DNA of 35,533 bases from NCBI GenBank assembly GCA_007119095.1, contig SKQI01000248.1, forward strand, positions 1 to 35,533. Reading direction: 5' to 3'. Positions 17,947 to 28,151 of this stretch are shown one piece after another. Positions within the stretch are counted from its first letter, which is position 1; every line of letters starts with the position of its first letter. The notes under the pieces are model-generated. The model was not told where the DNA came from. It made no database searches and saw nothing but the letters and a program-made list of their open reading frames with translations. The translations under genes and the position numbers were made by a program. The stretch is from Wenzhouxiangella sp. (GTDB lineage: Bacteria; Pseudomonadota; Gammaproteobacteria; Xanthomonadales; Wenzhouxiangellaceae).

Positions 17947-19572
17947 CTAGGTCAGCTCATCCTTGTGCACAGCAACACTGTCATCCACCACCGGTGGTGT
18001 GTCGAAAGTGTGCAGCGGGGCAGGAGAGGGCACCGTCCATTCGAGGCCGCGCGCGCCTTCCCATACCTGGGCAGTCGCCTTCTCGCCACCGCGCACGCAT
18101 TGCCAGATGATGTACACAAACAGCAGCTGGCCGAAGCCGTACATGAAGCCGCCAATCGAGGAAATCATGTTGAACTCAGTGAACTGCACAGCGTAGTCCG
18201 GAATCCGACGCGGCATGCCGGCCAGGCCCAGATAATGCTGCGGGAAGAACAGCACGTTGACCCAGATCGTTGACCACCAGAAGTGGATCTTGCCCAGCTT
18301 CTCGTTGTACATGTGGCCGGTCCACTTCGGCAGCCAGTAATAGACCGCTGCCATGATCGCGAAGACCGCCCCGGTGACCAGGACGTAGTGGAAGTGTGCG
18401 ACCACGAAATAAGTGTCGTGGTACTGGAAGTTGGCAGGCACGATGGCAAGCATCAGGCCCGACAAACCGCCAATCGTGAACAGCACGACAAAGCCAAGTG
18501 CGAACAGCATCGGCGTCTCGAAGGTCATCGAGCCGCGCCACATCGTGGCTATCCAGTTGAATATCTTCACCCCGGTCGGGACTGCAATGACCATCGTTGC
18601 ATACATGAAAAACAGCATGGCGCCCAGCGGCATGCCGACGGTGAACATGTGGTGGGCCCAGACGATGAACGACAGAAACGCAATCGATGCCGTGGCGTAG
18701 ACCATCGAGGTGTAGCCGAACAGCCGTTTGCGCGAGAAGGTCGGAATGATTTCGGAAACAATGCCGAAGGCCGGCAGAATCAGAATATAGACCTCGGGGT
18801 GCCCGAAGAACCAGAAGATATGCTGGTACAGCACCGGGTCACCACCACCGGCGGCGTTGAAGAAGCTGGTGCCGAAAAAGCGGTCGGTCAAAAGCATGGT
18901 CACCGCACCAGCCAGGACGGGCATGACCGCGATCAGCAGGAATGCGGTGATCAGCCAGGTCCAGACGAACAGCGGCATGCGCAGCAGGGTCATGCCCGGA
19001 GCACGCATGTTGAGAATCGTGGCAATGATATTGATCGCGCCCATGATGGAGGAGATGCCCATCAGGTGAATGGCGAGAATCACGAAAGCCAGACTGTTGC
19101 CACCCTGCAGCGACAGCGGCGGATACAGCGTCCAGCCGGAAGCGGGCCCACCCGAGGGCATGAACAGGGTCATCAACAGCAGGGTAAAGGCAAACGGCAG
19201 GATCCAGAACGACCAGTTGTTCATTCGCGGAAGAGCCATGTCCGGCGCGCCAATCATCAGCGGCACCATCCAGTTGGCCAGGCCGACGAAGGCAGGCATC
19301 ACAGCGCCGAAGATCATCACCAGCGCGTGCATGGTGGTCATCTGGTTGAAGAACTCAGGGTTGACCAGCTGCAGGCCAGGGGCAAACAGCTCAGCCCGGA
19401 TCACCAGCGCCATGGCGCCGCCAACCAGGAACATGATCAGGGAGAAAACCAGGTACATCGTCCCGATTTCCTTGTGATTGGTCGAAAACACCCAACGAGC
19501 CAGGCCGGTCGGGTGATGTGCGTGATGGTCGTCGTGACTATCGTTGTTGTGCGCGGTGGTTTCGTGACTCAT
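17947..19572 (-). CDS. coxA: cytochrome c oxidase subunit I
   Basis: [57 protein letters not shown]-type haem-copper oxidase motifs. Confidence 0.97.
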   Translation of the reverse strand: MSHETTAHNNDSHDDHHAHHPTGLARWVFSTNHKEIGTMYLVFSLIMFLVGGAMALVIRAELFAPGLQLVNPEFFNQMTTMHALVMIFGAVMPAFVGLANWMVPLMIGAPDMALPRMNNWSFWILPFAFTLLLMTLFMPSGGPASGWTLYPPLSLQGGNSLAFVILAIHLMGISSIMGAINIIATILNMRAPGMTLLRMPLFVWTWLITAFLLIAVMPVLAGAVTMLLTDRFFGTSFFNAAGGGDPVLYQHIFWFFGHPEVYILILPAFGIVSEIIPTFSRKRLFGYTSMVYATASIAFLSFIVWAHHMFTVGMPLGAMLFFMYATMVIAVPTGVKIFNWIATMWRGSMTFETPMLFALGFVVLFTIGGLSGLMLAIVPANFQYHDTYFVVAHFHYVLVTGAVFAIMAAVYYWLPKWTGHMYNEKLGKIHFWWSTIWVNVLFFPQHYLGLAGMPRRIPDYAVQFTEFNMISSIGGFMYGFGQLLFVYIIWQCVRGGEKATAQVWEGARGLEWTVPSPAPLHTFDTPPVVDDSVAVHKDELT

Positions 19573-19610
19573 TATCTAAATCCTTTCTCAGCCTGGTCCG
19601 ATGCTGCGGT

Positions 19611-20753
19611 TCAGCCCTGATTCAATTCTGCGATGGTGGCCGGTTGCACGACCTCGCCTTCATCCTCGCTCCAGGCGTTGCGCGTGTAGGTCAGCGCAGC
19701 GGCAATATCCTGGGGCTCAAGGCGGCTGCCAAAACCGGTCATTGCCGTGCCCTCGCGGCCGTGCATCACGACATCCAAATGGCTGTTCAAATCGCCAGTG
19801 GGAATGCCATTTCGGGCCAGGGCCGGAAACGCTGGCTCCAGGCCGCTGCCGTCAGATTGATGGCAGGCCGCGCACTGCGCCTGATACACATTGGCGCCGC
19901 GATCCATCAACTCATCACGCGTCCACAGTCGAGCTGCGTCGTGGGCGACATCAGCCATGTCCTGGCGCTGATTCGCGACCCAGGCGTCGTACTCTTCGCG
20001 AGATACGGCTTCAACCACGATTGGCATGAAGCCATGGTCCTTGCCGCAGAGCTCGGCGCACTGGCCGCGATAGACGCCTTCTTCCAGAATGTAGGTCCAG
20101 GCCTCATTCACCATCCCCGGAATGGCATCGCGCTTCCAGCCCAGATCCGGCACCCACCAGGAGTGGATGACGTCATCGGCAGTCAACAGGAAGCGGATGC
20201 GGGTGTTGACCGGGACGACCAGGCGATTGTCGACCTCGAGCAGATAGTTGTCCACGTCGCGCGGGTTAATGCCCGACCCGATTTGGCGCGCCTGGTTGCT
20301 GGCCCGGTCCATGGCCGAGAAGAAGCTGATCTCATCTTCCAGGTAATCGTACTTCCAAAGCCACTGGTACCCGGTGATCTTGATGTTCAACTCGGCGCCA
20401 CCAGTGTCTTCCATGTCGATCAGCACCCGGGTGGCCGGCACCGCCATTACCACCAGAATCAGCACTGGGATGGCAGTCCAGATGATCTCGGCCTTGGTCG
20501 AATGCGAAAAACGCGCAGCTTGGTAACCTTTCGACTTGCGGTGAACCACGATCGAGGTAAACATCGCCGTGAATACCAATACTCCAATCACGGTCACGAT
20601 GGCCAGGATCGTATTGTGCAGCTGATAGACATCCTGACTGTAAGGCGTAACGCCACGCGGCATATTGTCACCGACGGCAAAAATGCCCCAGGTAATCACC
20701 GCAATGACCGCCAGAACGGCCAGGCCTACGATCAGTTCGTTGGTTCTCTTCAT
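19611..20753 (-). CDS. coxB: cytochrome c oxidase subunit II with C-terminal cytochrome c domain
   Basis: CuA motif GQCAELCGKDHGFM; haem c motif CAACH; two N-terminal TM segments. Confidence 0.95.
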   Translation of the reverse strand: MKRTNELIVGLAVLAVIAVITWGIFAVGDNMPRGVTPYSQDVYQLHNTILAIVTVIGVLVFTAMFTSIVVHRKSKGYQAARFSHSTKAEIIWTAIPVLILVVMAVPATRVLIDMEDTGGAELNIKITGYQWLWKYDYLEDEISFFSAMDRASNQARQIGSGINPRDVDNYLLEVDNRLVVPVNTRIRFLLTADDVIHSWWVPDLGWKRDAIPGMVNEAWTYILEEGVYRGQCAELCGKDHGFMPIVVEAVSREEYDAWVANQRQDMADVAHDAARLWTRDELMDRGANVYQAQCAACHQSDGSGLEPAFPALARNGIPTGDLNSHLDVVMHGREGTAMTGFGSRLEPQDIAAALTYTRNAWSEDEGEVVQPATIAELNQG

Positions 20754-20853
20754 CCTCGAATCACCTGTCGTTATTGATCTTGCAAACCGGTACCGGCAGT
20801 ACCTCTTGCACGCCGCGGGTCGCCATCAGCCACCCTGAACGCATTTTTTTGCC

Positions 20854-20889
20854 ATCCTGATCAGGATCGCTGGGCCATTGGCCCCAGCG
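20854..20889. promoter_or_regulatory. adjacent palindrome and inverted repeat in the DUF2244-coxB gap
   Basis: Perfect 14-nt palindrome ATCCTGATCAGGAT (20854-20867) abutting CGCTGGG-N8-CCCAGCG (20868-20889). Confidence 0.5.
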
Positions 20890-20908
20890 CAAACACAACG
20901 CGCTGTCT

Positions 20909-21421
20909 TCACTTGCTCTGCCATCGCTGACTGCCTTGCCAGGCACTATGCGATCGCAGGCCTTCCCTGACCGCATTGGCCAGTTCCAGCCGCTCATTCA
21001 CCGGAAGAAACGCACCAATCTGTTGCGTTTCCCCCTTGCAACGAAGCAGCACCCGCTTGTCACCCAGGGCGGCTTCTGCAATTTCAATCCGAACCCAGGC
21101 CGCGGGCCAGCTTCGGCGGATTTTGCGACGAAGATCGTAGTGTTCCACAACCAGATCGTCCGGGCCAACCAGCAAACGTTCCCTGGCCCAGTTTCCCCGC
21201 CATGCCAGCCGCAGACACCAGCCGACGATCAGCAGGTGAACGATCGCGATCACCATGACAGGCCACAAGCCCATGATCAGCGGGAACAGGGCTGCCAGCA
21301 ACGTCACCGCGCTCAAAAGCAAAAAGAACCCGGCCAGTCGATCCAGCGACATGGACAGGTTCGACCTGGCCTCGATGATGCTGTTGCCCGGAGCTTCCGG
21401 GTTGTCCAAGACTTCGATCAC
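20909..21421 (-). CDS. DUF2244 domain membrane protein
   Basis: Two hydrophobic segments then RLAWRGNWARERLLVGPDDLVVEH...W...VRIEI, typical of DUF2244; upstream of coxB on the same strand. Confidence 0.75.
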   Translation of the reverse strand: MIEVLDNPEAPGNSIIEARSNLSMSLDRLAGFFLLLSAVTLLAALFPLIMGLWPVMVIAIVHLLIVGWCLRLAWRGNWARERLLVGPDDLVVEHYDLRRKIRRSWPAAWVRIEIAEAALGDKRVLLRCKGETQQIGAFLPVNERLELANAVREGLRSHSAWQGSQRWQSK

Positions 21422-21637
21422 GTTCGCGGTGAGCCATGCTCGATCGGCACTGCGAGTGAGTGCGTATTGTAGCCGATGGGGCGAAAGTACGGCAAAGGAT
21501 TTTCTTCACTTGCATCAAGGGCCTTGGTCACCACAAGGCGCTCTCGGACGCTGAACCTGACTGTGTCGGGGTGGGCTTTGCAACGGAAAAAGTCCGCCTG
21601 CGTTACACTTCCGGCTTTGAACGTCTGCCACCTTTTC

Positions 21638-24600
21638 ATGGACGCGATTATGAGCACGCCGGATCAGGAATTTGTCATCAACAAGGCCAGTTATGGAGAT
21701 CCGCTGACCGCTGCACTGGAAGCCGCCTGGGCGCTGGACGAAGCCGAGCACGTGCGTTTCCTGCTTGACCAGTGCGGTCTCGATGATGCTGCCAGGTCAA
21801 AAATTCAGGGCAGTGCGTTGAAGCTGGTCGAACGGGTGCGCCAGCGCAGCCGCGATGCCGGCGCGATGGAAGCGTTCATGCGCGAGTACGACCTGTCTTC
21901 CGAGGAAGGCGTTGTCTTGATGTGCCTGGCCGAGGCGCTGCTCAGAATTCCGGACAGCGATACCGCCGAGAAGCTGATCTCGGACAAGCTGTCAGACGCC
22001 AACTGGGAGTCGCACCTCGGAAAAAGCGATTCGCTTTTCGTCAACGCGTCGACCTGGGGTCTTATGCTGACCGGCAAGCTGGTCAGGGTCGGCAGCAGCA
22101 GCAAGCGCGATGTCGGTGCCACCCTGGCAAGAATTGCCAACAAATCGGGCGAGCCCGTCGTCCGCCTGGCCATCCGTCAGGCGATGCGGATCATGGGCCA
22201 TCAATACGTGATGGGACGCAATATCAAGGCGGCGATCGATCGATCACGAAAAAAGGCCAACAGACGCTACCGGTACTCCTTCGACATGCTCGGTGAAGCC
22301 GCGCTGACCGCCGCCGATGCCGAGCGCTATCGCCGAGCCTACGAAGACGCCATCCGCGCCATCGGCAGCAGCACCAGTGTCGAAGACGTGTTCGCCGCCC
22401 CGAGTATTTCAGTCAAGCTGTCGGCGCTGCACCCGCGCTATGAGCATGCCAAGCAGGAACGGGTGCTCGATGAACTGGTCCCGGTGCTGTTGGCGCTTGC
22501 CCGACTGGCAAAAGAGCAGGGCATCGCGCTGACAGTGGACGCCGAGGAAGCCGAGCGCCTGACCCTGTCGCTGCAGGTGTTCGAGAAAGTATTGGCCGAC
22601 CCGTCGTTAGACGGCTGGAACGGTTTGGGGCTGGCTTTGCAGGCCTATCAGAAACGCGCCTGGGCGGCCATCGACTGGCTGGCCGATCGGGCACGACGCA
22701 GCGGCCATCGGATACCCGTTCGCCTGGTCAAGGGCGCCTACTGGGACACCGAAATCAAGTTCGCCCAGGTTGAAGGCCATGCCGACTACCCCGTGTTCAC
22801 CCGCAAGTGCAACACCGACTTGTCCTACCTGGCCTGCGCCAAACACCTGCTCGGCCAGCAGAACGCTTTTTATCCCCAGTTTGCGACTCACAATGCGCAC
22901 ACCATCGCCGCCATTGCCGAAATGGCCGCAGATCGTCGCGATTTCGAATACCAGCGCCTGCATGGCATGGGCCGCGAGCTGTACGAAGAGGTCTTGGACA
23001 ACAATAACTACAACGATGCTTGTCGAGTCTATGCACCGGTTGGCAACCACAAGGATCTGCTGCCCTACCTGGTACGCCGATTGCTGGAAAACGGCGCCAA
23101 TACCTCCTTCGTCAACCGCATCGTTGATGAAAAACTGCCCGCCGAAGAGGTGGTCAACGACCCCATTGCCCAGGTGCAGGCACTGCCGAGCATCCGCCAC
23201 CCGCAAATCCCGCTGCCCCACAGTCTTTACGGGGAAGCTCGCCGGAATTCCGCCGGCATCAATTTCGCCGATCAGCCGGTGCTGGCGGAGCTGAAAACCG
23301 AGATGGACAGTTTCAGCACCCAGACCTGGCAGGCTGCCCCTTTGGGTGGGCAGTGCACCAAGGCCGGCGAGCAGCGTGTACTGGCCCAGCCTACCAACCT
23401 GGATCGGGAGGTCGGGCGGGTCAGCGTCACCAGCCTGGACTGCATCGATGAGGTGATTGCCGCGGCACTGGCCGCTCAACCGGCCTGGGACGGTCGCGGG
23501 GTGGCCGAACGAGCGCAGATTCTGGAGCGTTTCGCCGACGCCCTGGAAGCCAATCGCGGCGAGCTGATGGCGCTGTGCGCGCGCGAAGCCGGAAAAACCC
23601 TGAAGGACGGGATCGCAGAAGTCCGTGAAGCGGCTGATTTTTGCCGCTACTACGCGGCTCGGGCGCGCGCGCTGATGAGCGAGCCGGAAATCCTGGCCGG
23701 ACCAACCGGTGAGCGCAATCAGATCAGCCTGCACGGCAAGGGCGTGTTTGTCTGCATCAGCCCGTGGAACTTCCCGCTGGCCATATTTACCGGCCAGATT
23801 GTGGCCGCCCTGGTCACCGGCAATACCGTGATTGCCAAGCCGGCCGAGCAAACGCCGTTGGTGGCCCACCGGGCCGTCGAGTTGCTGCGAGCAGCCGGCG
23901 TGCCGGACAACGTTCTGTTCTGCCTGCCTGGCGGCGGCGAAACCGGCGCTGCCCTGACCGCTGATCCAAGAATCGCCGGCGTTGCCTTTACCGGCTCCAC
24001 CGCCACTGCGCGCGTGATCAATCGCAGCCTGGCAGAACGCGATGCCCCGCTGGCTACGCTGATTGCCGAAACGGGTGGCCAGAACGCCATGATCGTGGAT
24101 TCATCAGCCCTGCCCGAACAGGTGGTCAGGGACGTGATCCAGTCGGCCTTTCTGAGCGCGGGCCAGCGTTGCTCGGCGCTGCGCATCCTGTGCGTTCAGG
24201 CCGACGTTGCCGATCATGTGCTGACCATGCTGGCCGGTGCCATGGCCGAACTCAAGATTGGCAACCCTGCGCTGCTGGTCAACGACATCGGCCCCGTCAT
24301 CGACGCCTCGCAGCAAAAGATGCTTGCCAGGCATGTTGAACGAATGGAACAGGAAGCAAGACTGATCGCCCGTGTCGATTTGCCCGAGTCGCTGCCTGAG
24401 GGGCACTGGTTCGCGCCCTGCGCCTATGAAATCGACAGCATCAAGCAGCTGACCGGCGAAGTATTTGGCCCGATCCTGCATGTGCTGCGTTACCGCAGCA
24501 AACAGCTCGACGAGGTTATCGATGCAATCAACGGCACCGGTTTCGGTCTGACCCTGGGCGTCCACAGTCGCATTGATCGGGTACAGGACTACATTGCCAG

Positions 24601-24808
24601 CCGGGTCAAGGTGGGCAACGCCTACATCAACCGCAACATGACCGGGGCCGTGGTTGGCGTACAGCCCTTCGGTGGCGAAGGCCTCTCCGGCACCGGGCCC
24701 AAGGCGGGCGGCCCGCACTATCTGCTGCGCATGTGCAACGAACGAACGCTGACCGTGAATACTGCGGCAGTTGGAGGCAACGCTTCTTTGCTGGCGTTGT
24801 CAGACTGA
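21638..24808 (+). CDS. putA: bifunctional proline dehydrogenase / L-glutamate gamma-semialdehyde dehydrogenase (no N-terminal RHH domain seen)
   Basis: PRODH part RLVKGAYWDTEIKFAQ, FATHNAHTIAAI; ALDH part SPWNFPLAIFTGQI, FTGSTATARVINR, AETGGQNAMIVDSSA, SAGQRCSALR. Start at 21638 or 21650 rather than 21476. Confidence 0.95.
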   Translation: MDAIMSTPDQEFVINKASYGDPLTAALEAAWALDEAEHVRFLLDQCGLDDAARSKIQGSALKLVERVRQRSRDAGAMEAFMREYDLSSEEGVVLMCLAEALLRIPDSDTAEKLISDKLSDANWESHLGKSDSLFVNASTWGLMLTGKLVRVGSSSKRDVGATLARIANKSGEPVVRLAIRQAMRIMGHQYVMGRNIKAAIDRSRKKANRRYRYSFDMLGEAALTAADAERYRRAYEDAIRAIGSSTSVEDVFAAPSISVKLSALHPRYEHAKQERVLDELVPVLLALARLAKEQGIALTVDAEEAERLTLSLQVFEKVLADPSLDGWNGLGLALQAYQKRAWAAIDWLADRARRSGHRIPVRLVKGAYWDTEIKFAQVEGHADYPVFTRKCNTDLSYLACAKHLLGQQNAFYPQFATHNAHTIAAIAEMAADRRDFEYQRLHGMGRELYEEVLDNNNYNDACRVYAPVGNHKDLLPYLVRRLLENGANTSFVNRIVDEKLPAEEVVNDPIAQVQALPSIRHPQIPLPHSLYGEARRNSAGINFADQPVLAELKTEMDSFSTQTWQAAPLGGQCTKAGEQRVLAQPTNLDREVGRVSVTSLDCIDEVIAAALAAQPAWDGRGVAERAQILERFADALEANRGELMALCAREAGKTLKDGIAEVREAADFCRYYAARARALMSEPEILAGPTGERNQISLHGKGVFVCISPWNFPLAIFTGQIVAALVTGNTVIAKPAEQTPLVAHRAVELLRAAGVPDNVLFCLPGGGETGAALTADPRIAGVAFTGSTATARVINRSLAERDAPLATLIAETGGQNAMIVDSSALPEQVVRDVIQSAFLSAGQRCSALRILCVQADVADHVLTMLAGAMAELKIGNPALLVNDIGPVIDASQQKMLARHVERMEQEARLIARVDLPESLPEGHWFAPCAYEIDSIKQLTGEVFGPILHVLRYRSKQLDEVIDAINGTGFGLTLGVHSRIDRVQDYIASRVKVGNAYINRNMTGAVVGVQPFGGEGLSGTGPKAGGPHYLLRMCNERTLTVNTAAVGGNASLLALSD

Positions 24809-24842
24809 CAGACCCGAACCGAGCGCAGCCAGTTAGCAACGC

Positions 24843-26387
24843 ATGTACGAGAGTTTCTACGGCCTGGACGAGCGCCCGTTTTCGATCACCCCGAATCCGC
24901 GTTTCGTCTATCTGAGCCAACGCCACCAGGATGCGCTGGCTCACCTGCTGTTCGGCGTTGGCCGCGGCGGCAGCGGCGGTTTTGTTCAACTCACCGGCGA
25001 GGTCGGCACGGGCAAGACGACACTGTGTCGGCTGGTTTTGGAGCAAGTCCCCGACAAGACCCGGGTAGCCCTGATTCTCAACCCGATGCTGAGCCCGCCG
25101 GAATTATTGCGGGCGATCTGTGTCGAGCTGGAAATCAACGTGCGCGGTGCGGGTCAGAGCCTGCAGAAACTCCAGGACAGGCTGAACCGCTACCTGCTGG
25201 AGCGCCACGCCGAGGGCGAACGGGTCGTGCTGATCATCGACGAAGCCCAGAACATGAGCCGAGAGTGCCTGGAGCAGGTCAGGTTGCTGACCAACCTGGA
25301 AACAGCGACCGACAAATTGCTCCAGATCATCCTCCTGGGTCAGCCGGAACTGCGCCTGCTGCTGGCCCGGCCGGAGCTTCGGCAGCTGGCCCAGAGGATC
25401 ACCGCCCGATATCACCTGGATCCCCTGAATCAGGATGAAACAGCACACTATGTGCGGCACCGGCTGGCCGTTGCCGGCGCACCGCGCTGCCCGTTCTCCA
25501 GCGATGCCCTGAACGCGCTGTACAAGACCTCCGACGGCGTGCCGCGGCTGATCAATATCATTGCAGATCGTGCGCTGATGGCCGGCTACGCGCATGAAAT
25601 GGAAAAAATCGACCGCCAGACCGTGCATAAAGCGGCACGGGAGGTGGCCGGCGATGACTGGGACGAGGGAACGGGCTGGTTGCGCAGTGCATTGGCCGCA
25701 TCAGTGGTTGCCTGCGTGCTGCTGGGCGGCGGCCTGCTGGGCTGGATGATGATCCAGACCGAAGAAGCCGAAACCGCACCCTCAAGGCCGGCCTGGGTTG
25801 CCATGCTAGAAGACGCCAGCGATCAGTCGGCCTTTGCCGAAATGGCCAGCGCCTGGTCCGGCCTGTCTGTAGGTGAAATCAGTGCAGCCTGCCGCGGCCA
25901 GTCACAGCAGCGAGTCGCCTGCCTGAGCAAGCGCGGAAGCTGGGGCTACATCGAACAGGTCGGCCTGCCTGTCATTCTCAGGCTGGCCGAACCCGATCGC
26001 GCCTACGTGTTCCTGGCCGGCCTCGAGAACAATCACCTGCTGCTGCGTCACCAGGGGCAGGACTACCGAGCACCGCTGCATCACCTCGACCGGCGCTGGC
26101 TGGGTGAGTTTCTGGTCGCCTGGCCGGACGACGGCACTATCCTGCGGCGCGGCGACACCGGCACCATGGTCGAAAGGATGAAGATGCTGGCCGAAGAGGT
26201 TGCCGAACCGCGCTGGACCGGGCAGCGCGATGATCGATATGATGAAGACTTTCAGCGTTGGGTCACCGAGTTCCAGCGCCACCATGGCATCGGCGCAGAT
26301 GGCATGATTGGGCCGGAAACACGCCTGTTTCTGAAGGTGCCACACATTGGCGGTCCAGCCCTGATGACCAACAACGACGGAGTTTAG
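24843..26387 (+). CDS. ExeA/GspA-like AAA ATPase with C-terminal peptidoglycan-binding-like region
   Basis: MYESFYGLDERPFSITPNPRFVYLSQRHQDALAHL, Walker A GEVGTGKTTLC, Walker B VLIIDEAQNM, TM segment, then WVTEFQRHHGIGADGMIGPETRLFL. Confidence 0.9.
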   Translation: MYESFYGLDERPFSITPNPRFVYLSQRHQDALAHLLFGVGRGGSGGFVQLTGEVGTGKTTLCRLVLEQVPDKTRVALILNPMLSPPELLRAICVELEINVRGAGQSLQKLQDRLNRYLLERHAEGERVVLIIDEAQNMSRECLEQVRLLTNLETATDKLLQIILLGQPELRLLLARPELRQLAQRITARYHLDPLNQDETAHYVRHRLAVAGAPRCPFSSDALNALYKTSDGVPRLINIIADRALMAGYAHEMEKIDRQTVHKAAREVAGDDWDEGTGWLRSALAASVVACVLLGGGLLGWMMIQTEEAETAPSRPAWVAMLEDASDQSAFAEMASAWSGLSVGEISAACRGQSQQRVACLSKRGSWGYIEQVGLPVILRLAEPDRAYVFLAGLENNHLLLRHQGQDYRAPLHHLDRRWLGEFLVAWPDDGTILRRGDTGTMVERMKMLAEEVAEPRWTGQRDDRYDEDFQRWVTEFQRHHGIGADGMIGPETRLFLKVPHIGGPALMTNNDGV

Positions 26388-26392
26388 AAAGC

Positions 26393-27439
26393 GTGTCATT
26401 CATTCTTGATGCACTGCGAAAATCTGAAGCGCGCCGGCAGCACGGCGAGGGCCCTGATCTGAGTCGTGCGCCGCGCGGCAATGGCAGCGGCAGTCGTCGC
26501 CGTTCCGGTCCGGGACGCTGGCTGAGCCTGGGGCTCTTGCTGGTCGTCGCGGTCGTGGTGGCCGGTGCCGGCTGGACGGGACGAGACCTGATCACCGGTC
26601 AGATTGCCCAATGGACGGGTTCTGCGCCGACGCAGCCCGACATTCCCCCGGGTCGTCCGTTGCTGGCCGATCAGATTGCGCCGTCGATGGCCCCGTTCGA
26701 TCGGGCCCTGGCTGGACGTATCGATCCGCCGGACAGCGCGCGGGCTGAACGCGAGCGCAGATCCTTGCCTGAGATTCCTGCCGAGCAGCCAGACGATCGG
26801 CGCCAGGCATCAGACATGGATCGCGCGCTGCCGCGTGAAAGAGTGATCAGCGATCCGGAGGAAATCGAGGCTGAATTGGCTCGACGTATCGCGCAAGAGC
26901 AGGCCGCCGGAGAAGCCGGTGACGAACAGACAAGCGAAGCACGCTCCCGCCTGCAGCGTCGTCGCCAGGCACCAATGGATCCAGCTCAAGTCGCCGAAAT
27001 CGAACGCCGGGTGGCAGCTGCTGAAGCACAGCGTCGAGAGCTGGAACGGGAAGCCGAACGGGCCAGCGCGCGCGAAACCGTCGAGCCACCCCGGGTGGCG
27101 GAAATGCCAGACCGGCCGCGCGCGACTGAACCGACTGCCGAGACCGAGCCATCAGTCCCTGCGACCATTCCTGACCGGGGACAGCCATGGCGTCCCTCGG
27201 ACAGTGTCGGCGAGTATGTGCGGGCCTGGGAACTGCCGCTGTCCATTCGGCGGAACATGCCGGAATTAAAGCTCACTATTCACGTCTACTCTGCCGACGA
27301 GGCACAGCGTTTCGTGCTGGTCAACGGTGAGCGCTTCGTTGTCGGCGACCAGCTTGCACAAGGGGCCCAACTGGTGGATATCCGCCGCGAAGGGGCTGTG
27401 GTCGACTTTCGGGATTACAGGTTCCTGCTCGAACCGTGA
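26393..27439 (+). CDS. general secretion pathway protein B (GspB/ExeB-like)
   Basis: GTG start MSFILDALRKSEARRQ, TM segment, Pro/Arg/Glu-rich linker, C-terminal LKLTIHVYSADEAQRFVLVNGERFVVGDQL. Confidence 0.87.
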   Translation: MSFILDALRKSEARRQHGEGPDLSRAPRGNGSGSRRRSGPGRWLSLGLLLVVAVVVAGAGWTGRDLITGQIAQWTGSAPTQPDIPPGRPLLADQIAPSMAPFDRALAGRIDPPDSARAERERRSLPEIPAEQPDDRRQASDMDRALPRERVISDPEEIEAELARRIAQEQAAGEAGDEQTSEARSRLQRRRQAPMDPAQVAEIERRVAAAEAQRRELEREAERASARETVEPPRVAEMPDRPRATEPTAETEPSVPATIPDRGQPWRPSDSVGEYVRAWELPLSIRRNMPELKLTIHVYSADEAQRFVLVNGERFVVGDQLAQGAQLVDIRREGAVVDFRDYRFLLEP

Positions 27440-28149
27440 ACCAGGCCCTGCGCCTGCAGACATTTCAGCGACGCCGGCAGGCGCGCTGGCCGTGGATGCT
27501 GGTTGCTTTCTGCCTGATCAGCCTGACCATCAAGCTCACCCTGGTGTTGATGGGCCCGGCAACCGCCGATGCATGGCTGCATTTCTGGGGGTTTCGGCCG
27601 GACACCATCATGGCTGTTTTCCACAGTCGGCCTTACAGCGAATGGCTCGATCAGGACATCGCCGGCCTGTTTACCGCGCTATTCATGCATGCCGACTGGT
27701 TGCACATAGCCGGCAACCTCGCCTACCTGTGGGTTTTCGGCATTGCCGTTGAACGAGCCATTGGCCACTGGCGTTTTGCCCTGTTGTTCCTGCTGCTCGG
27801 CGGCCTGGCGAATCTGTTCGTGGCCTGGCGACTGGATGGCACGGACCTGCTGGTGATCGGAGCCAGCGGTGGCGTCTCGGCCATCATCGGCGTTTACCTG
27901 GGATTGTTCCCGACCCGTCGCATGGGCCTGTGGATACCGCTGGGACTGTACCTGCAGTTTGCCAAGGTGCCCGCACTGCTGGTCATCGGCTCCTGGTTCA
28001 CGTTGCATTTGCTCTACAGCGTGTTCGGCCCCATCTCCGAAACCGTTGCCTGGTCGGCCCATGTCGCCGGCTTCCTGCTTGGTGTGCTGGCCGCCTTACT
28101 GCTGCGCCTGTTACCGGGCACTATCCAATTTGCATCCACGGATGACTGA
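27436..28149 (+). CDS. rhomboid family intramembrane serine protease
   Basis: LFMHADWLHIAGNLAYLWVFG, GASGGVSAIIG (catalytic Ser), AHVAGFLLG (catalytic His). Confidence 0.92.
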   Translation: MNQALRLQTFQRRRQARWPWMLVAFCLISLTIKLTLVLMGPATADAWLHFWGFRPDTIMAVFHSRPYSEWLDQDIAGLFTALFMHADWLHIAGNLAYLWVFGIAVERAIGHWRFALLFLLLGGLANLFVAWRLDGTDLLVIGASGGVSAIIGVYLGLFPTRRMGLWIPLGLYLQFAKVPALLVIGSWFTLHLLYSVFGPISETVAWSAHVAGFLLGVLAALLLRLLPGTIQFASTDD

Positions 28150-28151
28150 AT

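Noticed and set aside
19504-19572. His-rich N-terminus of CoxA ([20 protein letters not shown]) as a novel metal site
   Set aside because: His-rich N-termini are common in bacterial CoxA proteins as I recall; not informative alone.
18283-19620. 445-aa + strand ORF
   Set aside because: Antisense to coxA; extremely His/Arg/Gln-rich shadow translation.
19518-20777. 419-aa + strand ORF
   Set aside because: Antisense to coxB, whose CuA and haem motifs are clear.
20761-20997. 78-aa minus-strand ORF between DUF2244 and coxB
   Set aside because: Starts inside DUF2244 in another frame, with no recognisable pattern; the palindromes there better explain the region.
22607-23869. 420-aa minus-strand ORF
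   Set aside because: Antisense to putA; shadow ORF typical of high-GC coding sequence.
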